Source: Planctomycetota bacterium
Lineage (GTDB): Bacteria > Planctomycetota > Planctomycetia > Pirellulales > Pirellulaceae
DNA length: 5,012 bases
Direction: 5' to 3'
NCBI GenBank assembly: GCA_024274855.1
Contig: JAJSAJ010000862.1
Location: forward strand, 1-5,012
Shown: piece after piece, positions 1 to 4,510 of the stretch
Position numbering within the stretch: position 1 is the first letter of the stretch
Layout of the letters: each line of letters starts with the position of its first letter
Translations under genes and position numbers: made by a program
Notes under the pieces: generated by a model
What the model was told of the DNA's origin: nothing
Database searches by the model: none
The model's input: only the letters and a program-made list of their open reading frames with translations

Positions 1-1
1 A

Positions 2-1072
2 ATGGACTCGCTCGGCGCCAATGTCCTCGTGTTGCCCAAGTCAGCGACACTCCAGGACTACTACTCGGCTGACATGCAGGAAGAGACGATTCCGGAAGAA
101 TACGTCATGCGGTTGACTATGTCCGATATCCAGGGCGTGGATAACTTGTCGCCAAAGCTCTGTGTCCCGGTGGACCTGGAGGGCAAGCAATTCGCGTTGA
201 CCGGAATACTTCCCAAGAGCGAGTTCCAGGCCAAGGCTGCTTGGGGCGGCGCGGGGATCTTCTCACGTCCCATCGGCTGTGGGGCCATTGACGTTGGCAC
301 CGATCCCAAGCCGGAAGACAAGAGTACGTTGGTACGCAAGCGGGTCATCAAAGATCTGGCAAGCAATGACATCCTGATCGGACCCGATGTGGCGGCCTTT
401 TTGGACCTTAAGGAAGGTGATCCCTTGACGCTGTTGGGCGAGCCGTTTTCCGTGGTCGCCGTATTGCCTGAAACAGGCACAATCGATGACTCTCGAATCT
501 TCGCGCACTTGCACACCGTACAGCGACTCTCGGGCAAGGGCGCCGTGGTCAACTGCATTGAAATCGTCGGTTGTTGCGAGGAGATTTCGGCCGGGTTGGT
601 CGGCAACGTCAACAAACTGTTACCAGATGCCAAAGTCGTTACTGTCAAACAGGTGGTAGCGACGCAGCAGAACGTCAACCATATGATGGGGCGTCTGTCG
701 GTCATTTTCCTTGCGATCATCGTGATCGTGGGCGGAGCGGGAATCGCCAACTACATGTACGCCAATGTGTTCGAACGCCGACGCGAGATAGGGACGCTGA
801 TGGCCTTGGGAGCGGAGTCCGGCTTGATTCTTCGGATCTTCCTGCTCAAAGCGGCCCTGTTGGGGCTGGTCGGTGGAATCGGTGGTTTCGTTATTGGAAC
901 GGCGTTGGCCGTTACACTCGGTCCGAAACTTGCCGGAGTGCCCGTTCTTCCGATGCCGTTGCTTGCGTTGTGGGCCGTTGGTATTTCCGCGGGGATCACG
1001 CTGGTGGCCAGCTATTTCCCTGCTCGTCGTGCCGCCCGACTCGATCCCGTTGCCACGTTCCAGGAGCTTTGA
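2..1072 (+). CDS. ABC transporter permease, MacB/FtsX family (5'-partial)
   Basis: This is the inner-membrane subunit of a MacB/LolCE/FtsX-type ABC transporter, a family that usually works on extracytoplasmic substrates by coupling ATP hydrolysis to periplasmic domain movement. The visible 356 residues start with LGANVLVLP, which in MacB-like proteins lies just after the first membrane helix. The ATG at 2 is therefore probably internal and the true start lies left of the window. Residues 1-225 form the extracytoplasmic MacB-type domain. Three hydrophobic segments follow at about 232-254, 282-306 and 320-338. The family-typical cytoplasmic motif ERRREIGTLMALGA is at 258-271, and the C-terminal FPARRAARLDP signature starts at 339. 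Oddly for an extracytoplasmic domain, it holds C184 and a vicinal pair C191-C192 in a GCCEE motif. The ATPase gene follows after three bases. The substrate cannot be told from sequence. Confidence 0.9.
   Translation: MDSLGANVLVLPKSATLQDYYSADMQEETIPEEYVMRLTMSDIQGVDNLSPKLCVPVDLEGKQFALTGILPKSEFQAKAAWGGAGIFSRPIGCGAIDVGTDPKPEDKSTLVRKRVIKDLASNDILIGPDVAAFLDLKEGDPLTLLGEPFSVVAVLPETGTIDDSRIFAHLHTVQRLSGKGAVVNCIEIVGCCEEISAGLVGNVNKLLPDAKVVTVKQVVATQQNVNHMMGRLSVIFLAIIVIVGGAGIANYMYANVFERRREIGTLMALGAESGLILRIFLLKAALLGLVGGIGGFVIGTALAVTLGPKLAGVPVLPMPLLALWAVGISAGITLVASYFPARRAARLDPVATFQEL
1062..1066 (+). promoter_or_regulatory. Ribosome binding site of the ABC ATPase gene
   Basis: AGGAG lies nine bases before the ATG at 1076, inside the last codons of the permease gene. 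It supports that ATG as the start and suggests coupled translation of the two subunits. Confidence 0.7.
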
Positions 1073-1075
1073 TCC

Positions 1076-1774
1076 ATGTTGAAAATGGAAGAAGTCAGCA
1101 AGAGCTATCAGCATCGCGGTCAGGTCGTCAAGGCCCTGGACGGTGCGACGCTTGATATTCCAAAAGGTGATTTTGTTTCTATCGTGGGGCCGAGCGGAAG
1201 CGGCAAGAGCACGCTTCTGTTAATGCTCGGCGGCATGCTCTCGCCGTCATCCGGACGCGTGTTGCTGGGAGACGAGTCGATCTATGACTTGACCTCCGAT
1301 GGTCGCGCCCGTTTGCGCAAGGAGAACATCGGTTTTGTTTTCCAGACATTCAATCTGGTTCCCTACCTCACGGCACTGGAGAATGTTCAGATCCCGATGT
1401 TTCTGGCCGGCATTGATGAGCCGACACAAGAAGAAAACGCGACGGCACTGTTGCAGCGAGTGGGACTCGGCGATCGAATGGACCACAAGCCGACGGAACT
1501 GAGTGTGGGGCAGCAACAACGGGTTGCCTTGGCGCGAATGCTGGCCAATGACCCGGCGGTCATTCTGGCCGACGAACCAACCGGAAACCTCGACCCGGAA
1601 ACGGCCGATCAGGTCATTCGCTTCTTCGAGGAGTTCAACGAAGAAGGTCGGACGATCGTCATGGTAACCCACGATCCGAAGGCAGCCGCGCGAGCCAAGA
1701 AGACACTGAAGTTGGACAACGGCAAGATTGTTTCCCAAGGGAAAACGCCGCAACAACCGCGACATGTGGCGTGA
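1076..1774 (+). CDS. ABC transporter ATP-binding protein, LolD/MacB type
   Basis: This 232-residue cytoplasmic ATPase powers the permease encoded just upstream, and its length is normal for LolD-type subunits. All nucleotide-binding motifs are visible: Walker A GPSGSGKST at 38-46, Q-loop Q90, signature LSVGQ at 142-146, Walker B ending in D166-E167, the GNLD D-loop at 170-173 and switch histidine H199. The signature has valine where the consensus LSGGQ has its first glycine; I regard this as a tolerated variant seen in related ATPases, not a loss of function. The ATG has a good Shine-Dalgarno sequence at 1062-1066. The gap to the permease stop is only three bases, so the genes are co-transcribed. 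Family membership is sure. The exact role (lipoprotein release, MacB-like efflux or metal-linked transport) is not. Confidence 0.95.
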   Translation: MLKMEEVSKSYQHRGQVVKALDGATLDIPKGDFVSIVGPSGSGKSTLLLMLGGMLSPSSGRVLLGDESIYDLTSDGRARLRKENIGFVFQTFNLVPYLTALENVQIPMFLAGIDEPTQEENATALLQRVGLGDRMDHKPTELSVGQQQRVALARMLANDPAVILADEPTGNLDPETADQVIRFFEEFNEEGRTIVMVTHDPKAAARAKKTLKLDNGKIVSQGKTPQQPRHVA

Positions 1775-1802
1775 ACGTTCGGCCTTCGTGCCACGGACGT
1801 TC
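1773..1802 (+). terminator. Stem-loop at the end of the ABC operon, terminator-like
   Basis: GAACGTTC (1773-1780) pairs with GGACGTTC (1795-1802) through seven Watson-Crick pairs and one wobble. GGC (1781-1783) with GCC (1790-1792) extends the stem past a two-base bulge, leaving a six-base loop. The hairpin overlaps the ATPase stop codon. No T-tract follows, so it may be a weak terminator or a 3'-end stabilising hairpin rather than a classical intrinsic terminator. Confidence 0.45.
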
Positions 1803-1898
1803 CAGTGCTTGTTGGTCGCTCGTATTGTCGATTTGTGCGCCGTCCGGACAGGCATCCAATGCCAACACAACGCCGACGCACGCCTGAATTGAATCCTC

Positions 1899-1929
1899 AT
1901 TGTTGGCGGGTAAGGATTCGCCAATCAAT
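1899..1929. repeat. Inverted repeat with a ten-base-pair stem
   Basis: ATTGTTGGCG (1899-1908) pairs with CGCCAA (1919-1924) and CAAT (1926-1929), with one bulged T and a ten-base loop. A second perfect pairing, GAATCC (1891-1896) with GGATTC (1914-1919), shares C1919 and interlocks with it, so the two stems compete. No T-tract follows. Function unknown. Confidence 0.4.
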
Positions 1930-1964
1930 AACTGCTGCACGCTTCCCCGTACAGACCCCCATGG

Positions 1965-2034
1965 GGGAATCAGTCTCGCAGCTAAGGAGGATCGTGCGCT
2001 CGGCTGCCCTGTAGCCTGAGAGACTTTGGTTCCC
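1965..2034. other. Long imperfect stem-loop, possible structured RNA or palindromic element
   Basis: Reading inward, GGGAATC (1965-1971) pairs with GGTTCCC (2028-2034) with one wobble. AGTCTC (1972-1977) then pairs with GAGACT (2020-2025), CAG (1979-1981) with CTG (2016-2018), and CTA (1982-1984) with TAG (2012-2014), interrupted by small bulges and one mismatch. AGG (1985-1987) can also pair with CCT (2008-2010). I do not recognise it as a known RNA family. It could be a structured transcript end or a decayed mobile palindromic element. The outer strand has competing partners on both sides. Confidence 0.35.
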
Positions 2035-2056
2035 ACAGGACAAGCCCGTGGGGGAC
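2029..2056. repeat. Hairpin competing with the upstream stem-loop
   Basis: GTTCCCAC (2029-2036) pairs with GTGGGGGAC (2048-2056) through eight pairs, including one wobble and one bulged G, around an eleven-base loop. Its left arm reuses bases that close the larger stem at 1965-2034, so the two cannot form together. The CCCACAGGACAAGCCCGTGGG-like shape resembles small intergenic palindromic repeats, but only one copy is visible here. Confidence 0.35.
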
Positions 2057-2153
2057 CAGGACCGACGCAACGTCCTCCAATAAACGCGACAACAATTGAT
2101 TCGCCGGTCCTAATGCCTATTGGTAACCGTTCACGGCGAGAGTGCTTGGAGGG

Positions 2154-2198
2154 TCATTTGTCATTTGTCATTTGTCACTTCTCATTTGTCATTTGTCA
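2154..2198. repeat. Tandem heptad repeat, TCATTTG units
   Basis: Six consecutive seven-base units begin at 2154, 2161, 2168, 2175, 2182 and 2189, followed by a partial TCA. Five are exact TCATTTG; the fourth is TCACTTC. Translated, the tract gives the low-complexity string FVICHFSFVIC, which appears in many spurious predicted proteins. Heptanucleotide tandem repeats of this style are known from cyanobacterial genomes, and I associate this particular unit with planctomycetes as well. The lack of unique spacers excludes CRISPR. Perfect copies suggest recent or ongoing slippage. Confidence 0.85.
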
Positions 2199-2235
2199 GT
2201 GGAAAGAGTATGCCCCCGCTGCGCTGCCTCTCTCG

Positions 2236-2272
2236 ATGATAAATGAGTCATGTCAAATAACTAATGATAAAT
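2236..2272. repeat. Degenerate inverted heptad arm facing the TCATTTG tract
   Basis: In the phase starting at 2238 this stretch reads GATAAAT, GAGTCAT, GTCAAAT, AACTAAT, GATAAAT. Against GACAAAT, which is the reverse complement of the upstream unit, these match at 6, 4, 6, 5 and 6 of 7 positions. The two arms could therefore fold into a long imperfect hairpin around 37 bases (2199-2235). I infer a diverged inverted copy; chance AT-rich similarity is possible. Confidence 0.45.
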
Positions 2273-2383
2273 CGGGTGTGTGGAAAATCGGAAAAAACTC
2301 CGGTGCTAACGCGATGGCAGACGAAAACCCCGTGAACGACCACGCCCATTGAATCAGCTTGGGTGGCCTCGACTTCGGTCCTG

Positions 2384-2407
2384 CTGGCGCACGCCCACCG
2401 ACACCAG
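2384..2407 (-). terminator. Weak hairpin just after the mercury fusion gene
   Basis: Read on the minus strand directly after the stop codon, CTGGTG (2407-2402) pairs with CGCCAG (2389-2384) through six pairs, one of them a wobble, with a twelve-base loop. No T-tract follows. The position fits a 3'-end structure for the mer transcript, but the stem is short. Confidence 0.25.
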
Positions 2408-3616
2408 TCAATCTGAATCAACGAACTTACCGCTGTATCCAACCTGTTGAAGAGCCGTTTGAATCTCGTTTTTCGGGATCGGGCAGCCGATTTTCGTTCC
2501 GACGACGGCCTGGGCTTCGCTGTAGTTAATGTCCACGGCCAGCACCCCCGGGACCGAGCGGATTGTCTTAGCAACGATCGCCGAGCAGCCTTCGCACGTC
2601 ATCCCCTCAATACTGACAACGGTCTGATTCATGTTTTCGGTGACTGCCTCACTATCTCCACCAAGCAGTGTGCCCGCGTAACTGGGAAACAACAGAAAGG
2701 CGACACCCATGACAGTCACGACCCACAGCATCACTTTGTTGAGCGCCAATATGCTGAAACGCCCTTGGTTCGCCGACGCGCAGCAGTCCGCAATGCTCGT
2801 CGCCGCGGGACCACGGCACGCATGCCCTGCACCTGCGGCGGCTTTCCTTGGGCGGTACGTGTAGTAGAACGCCGCCCCCAGGAAACCAAACGTGACCACC
2901 ATGAAATAAGGGCGATAAGCTTCCAACGCGGATGCAATCCCGGCCCCTGAAACGCCCATGGCCAGCAGAGTCAACGGCAACCAGCAACAGGCGGATGCCA
3001 TGATTGCCGAAACGACGGTCCCTGCTTTTGCAATCAACTCGCCACGGTTGGACGGCGGCCCTGCCGAGCCTGCTGCCTGTTTCAAGTCCGAGCCGTCGAC
3101 CCCAAGTTCGTCTTGCGCGGCCTTGATTCCTTTTGCCACGTTTCCCAGGCAGCACGAGCCGGAAGGGTTTTCAACTTCGCAACGGCAGCCGGGGTCTTTC
3201 ATTTTCGCGCGGATGTCGTCCGGCGCATCAGAGCGGCCCTTGGTGCGAAGCTCCTCTTTGATGCTCGCGATCGAGTGACCAAAGCAGTAACAGAGCGGCC
3301 GTTGACCTGTCTTCTCCTTGATACCGACCGCGACACGCAATTGCGACTTGGTAAATGCACGGTCATCCGTTTCGCAGAAGTACACCACGTCGCAATCCTG
3401 CGATTCGCAAAACCTCCATCCGGCGGCGTCGGACACCGGCGAACAATCGGTATCGCCGTTTCCGGCAACGTTACAGCAGGGACGATCGCCCGCCAGAAAC
3501 TTGCGAGCCAACTCATCCTTCAGCAGTGCTCGTAGGGTGGACGTGCCAACCCGCTTGGCTTTTCGGCCACAATCCGGACACTCCTCTCGATTTGTCTTGG
3601 TCGTTTCTGTACGCAT
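2408..3616 (-). CDS. merTP: Composite mercury uptake protein: CopZ-like N-domain, MerT, MerP-like HMA
   Basis: This 402-residue membrane protein joins three metal-handling modules. Residues about 10-170 resemble the N-terminal domain of Archaeoglobus-type CopZ, which binds zinc and a [2Fe-2S] cluster. Visible cysteines are C13/C16, C47-C48, C58, C70, C75, C81, the LCYCF pair C109/C111, C144/C146 and C155-C156. Residues about 192-320 are MerT: helix one with vicinal C210-C211 in ASACCWLPL, helix two at 234-256, a loop with C267 and C278-C279, and helix three at 290-312. Residues about 330-402 are a MerP-like HMA domain with GMTCEGC (C341, C344). MerT topology puts the HMA domain outside and the CopZ-like domain in the cytoplasm. 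The ATG at 3616 has AAGGA five bases upstream, so I prefer it to an upstream TTG at 3643. The gene follows merR on the same strand. Mercury as substrate is inferred from MerR; copper is the alternative. Confidence 0.92.
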   Translation of the reverse strand: MRTETTKTNREECPDCGRKAKRVGTSTLRALLKDELARKFLAGDRPCCNVAGNGDTDCSPVSDAAGWRFCESQDCDVVYFCETDDRAFTKSQLRVAVGIKEKTGQRPLCYCFGHSIASIKEELRTKGRSDAPDDIRAKMKDPGCRCEVENPSGSCCLGNVAKGIKAAQDELGVDGSDLKQAAGSAGPPSNRGELIAKAGTVVSAIMASACCWLPLTLLAMGVSGAGIASALEAYRPYFMVVTFGFLGAAFYYTYRPRKAAAGAGHACRGPAATSIADCCASANQGRFSILALNKVMLWVVTVMGVAFLLFPSYAGTLLGGDSEAVTENMNQTVVSIEGMTCEGCSAIVAKTIRSVPGVLAVDINYSEAQAVVGTKIGCPIPKNEIQTALQQVGYSGKFVDSD

Positions 3617-3621
3617 TACAG

Positions 3622-3626
3622 TCCTT
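3622..3626 (-). promoter_or_regulatory. Ribosome binding site fixing the fusion gene start
   Basis: AAGGA on the minus strand lies five bases before the ATG at 3616-3614. It favours this start over the in-frame TTG nine codons upstream. Confidence 0.65.
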
Positions 3627-3648
3627 GGGTGGAAGGGCCACAATCAAT

Positions 3649-3682
3649 CCGTGGACCGGCTCGCATTTGGACCGGTCCGCGG
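3649..3682 (-). other. Strong stem-loop between merR and the fusion gene
   Basis: CCGTGGACCGG (3649-3659) and CCGGTCCGCGG (3672-3682) are inverted repeats matching at 10 of 11 positions, with a twelve-base loop. The bases GGACCGGTCC (3669-3678) are also a palindrome on their own. It lies in the 99 bases between the two genes and ends about 23 bases before the fusion gene's ribosome binding site. No T-tract follows on the minus strand, so it may set relative expression through partial termination or RNA processing. That role is inferred. Confidence 0.5.
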
Positions 3683-3715
3683 GGGCCCAGGTTGTGATGA
3701 CGGCTCGATCATCCT

Positions 3716-4120
3716 TCATGGCTCCTGATCGAGTGCCTCCAGAATTGGACATTCGTTGGCGGTAACACGGTCGTTGCACGCTGCCGTTAGCTTCACCAGA
3801 GAGTCCTTCATCTTGCGAAGACTTCGAATTCTGGCCTCGATATCGGCAATCTTGGTTTCCGCGCGACTTTTCATGTCGGCACACGTGGTTGCCGGATCGA
3901 GCCGCAGGGACAGGAGTTCCTTGATTTCCTTCAGCGTGAAGCCGAGTTCTTTGGCTCGCCGAATGAAGCGAATTCGGGACACGATGATCTCCGGATATTC
4001 CCGATATCCCGACTTGCTGCGCGGTGGTTCCTCGATCAGACCTTGGCGTTCATAGAACCGGACGGTTTCCACACCGATTCCGCCACGATCGGCAACCTGA
4101 CCAATGGACAGTGGCTTCAT
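3716..4120 (-). CDS. merR: Mercury-responsive transcriptional regulator MerR
   Basis: This 134-residue cytoplasmic regulator binds its operator as a dimer and activates transcription when it binds Hg(II). The N-terminal MerR helix-turn-helix is clear, with IGQVADRGGIGVETVRFYE at 6-24 and the winged segment SGYREY at 37-42. A dimerisation coiled coil spans about 80-115. Cysteines C80, C115 and C124 are spaced 35 and 9 residues apart, the same spacing as the mercury ligands C82, C117 and C126 of Tn501 MerR, so Hg(II) is the likely effector. The ATG at 4120 has a perfect AGGAGG seven bases upstream and is preferred to an in-frame GTG at 4150. The gene is first in the operon and lies downstream of its own operator, so it should be autoregulated. 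In classical gram-negative transposons merR is instead divergent from the structural genes. Confidence 0.96.
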   Translation of the reverse strand: MKPLSIGQVADRGGIGVETVRFYERQGLIEEPPRSKSGYREYPEIIVSRIRFIRRAKELGFTLKEIKELLSLRLDPATTCADMKSRAETKIADIEARIRSLRKMKDSLVKLTAACNDRVTANECPILEALDQEP

Positions 4121-4127
4121 GACTCGC

Positions 4128-4133
4128 CCTCCT
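4128..4133 (-). promoter_or_regulatory. Ribosome binding site fixing the merR start
   Basis: A perfect AGGAGG on the minus strand lies seven bases before the ATG at 4120-4118. It decides between this start and the in-frame GTG at 4150, which also lies only about five bases from the predicted -10 box. Confidence 0.85.
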
Positions 4134-4154
4134 AACTTCAACGACTTCACCGAG

Positions 4155-4186
4155 ATTCTACACCCTGTACCATACTACAGAGTCAA
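4155..4186 (-). promoter_or_regulatory. MerR operator and mer promoter
   Basis: On the minus strand the -35 box is TTGACT (4186-4181). It is followed at once by the dyad CTGTA-GTATGG-TACAG (4180-4165), five-base arms around a six-base centre. The -10 box is TAGAAT (4160-4155), 20 bases from the -35 box, or GTAGAA with a 19-base spacer. The Tn21/Tn501 mer promoter also has TTGACT followed directly by a dyad of the same arm and centre lengths in an over-long 19-base spacer, the hallmark of MerR-activated promoters. It drives merR and then the fusion gene. Confidence 0.88.
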
Positions 4187-4336
4187 GGGTGGTTTTGGGC
4201 GGCGAAGCCCGTATGCAGCTAAATGGCCGAAAAAGGCATGCTGTCACTCTCGGAAGTGGACACCTCGGCTGACGGGAAGGAGTCGATGGTCGACTCTTGA
4301 CACTTGGCAATATCGAAAGCGGCAGAACGCTTGCCC
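4187..4336. other. Intergenic stretch upstream of the mer promoter
   Basis: These 150 bases hold no gene I can support. They contain a small GGGC/GCCC hairpin near 4198-4211 and a perfect inverted repeat at 4280-4296. The open frame continuing from the prolyl oligopeptidase remnant runs through the right part, but its residues no longer resemble that family. Confidence 0.5.
4278..4298. repeat. Perfect seven-base inverted repeat with three-base loop
   Basis: GAGTCGA (4280-4286) and TCGACTC (4290-4296) flank TGG. One wobble and one A-T pair extend the stem to nine pairs. It is a compact, stable hairpin between the peptidase remnant and the mer promoter. No T-tract follows on either strand, so a terminator role is unproven. 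Confidence 0.45.
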
Positions 4337-4489
4337 CATGATCCCCGCGACACGCTGCCGCAGGACATCCACATTGGGCAGTCGATCGATCACGTTGCGC
4401 GCGTGCACGTTCTGCACGTCACTCCATTGCCGCACTTCGGGGGCCTCCCAGTTCTCTAGCCAGCGATATTTGTCGGTCACTTTCGTCAC
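4337..4489 (-). pseudogene. Remnant of a prolyl oligopeptidase (S9A) gene
   Basis: About 51 codons on the minus strand read as the N-terminal part of a prolyl oligopeptidase, a serine peptidase that cleaves after proline in peptides. The diagnostic stretch is KVTDKYRWLENW, then PEVRQWSDVQN, HARNVIDRLPN and LRQRV, matching the family pattern DPYRWLE..., W...QN, LP and lR. Intact enzymes have roughly 700 residues. Here the start, nearly all of the propeller and the catalytic domain are missing, and after VAGIM the frame loses resemblance. The fragment begins about nine bases after the transposase stop codon. I infer that the gene was broken and mostly deleted by rearrangement linked to the mobile element. 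Confidence 0.72.
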
Positions 4490-4495
4490 GCATGG

Positions 4496-4510
4496 GGTCA
4501 GACCTTGTTC
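4496..4510. repeat. Palindrome and direct-repeat motif at the RAYT stop codon
   Basis: GGTC-A-GACC (4496-4504) covers the stop codon. CAGACCTTGTTC at 4499-4510 recurs exactly at 4729-4740 inside the same gene. Such a motif could be part of an element end recognised by the transposase, but two copies are weak evidence. Confidence 0.3.

Larger units (their letters stand above)
1775..2407. other. Gene-free region between convergent operons
   Basis: I see no credible gene in these 633 bases. The open frames that cross it have no family resemblance, and one of them is made partly of the heptad repeat. The region lies between the stop codons of two converging operons. It contains several stem-loops (listed separately), the perfect palindrome CCCCCATGGGGG at 1956-1967, a tandem heptad tract at 2154-2198 and a degenerate inverted copy at 2236-2272. 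The long spacing, palindromes and simple repeats look like a site where repetitive elements accumulated. Confidence 0.6.

Noticed and set aside
1861..1908. GCCAAC...GTTGGC pair resembling an integron attC site
   Set aside because: The outer motifs do not fit the RYYYAAC and GTTRRRY consensus and no integrase or cassette genes are visible.
1659..2036. Minus-strand open frame of 125 codons
   Set aside because: It overlaps the end of the well-supported ABC ATPase gene on the opposite strand and shows no recognisable motif; most likely a chance frame.
2154..2198. Possible CRISPR array
   Set aside because: The units are seven bases long and directly adjacent, with no spacers and no cas genes nearby.
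2026..2352. Plus-strand open frame of 108 codons in the convergent gap
   Set aside because: It runs through the hairpins and the TCATTTG tract, giving the low-complexity FVICHFSFVIC string, has no family resemblance and no convincing ribosome binding site.
3617..3643. Upstream TTG start for the mercury fusion, adding nine residues
   Set aside because: The ATG at 3616 has AAGGA at ideal spacing, and the extra residues add no domain sequence.
4121..4150. Upstream GTG start for merR, adding ten residues
   Set aside because: The ATG at 4120 has a perfect AGGAGG and gives the standard MerR N-terminus; the GTG lies too close to the promoter.
4223..4300. Small plus-strand open frame of 25 codons
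   Set aside because: No ribosome binding site or family resemblance; it overlaps a hairpin and is too short to support.
4297..4302. Plus-strand TTGACA as a -35 box
   Set aside because: No acceptable -10 box lies 16-19 bases downstream and no plus-strand gene follows.
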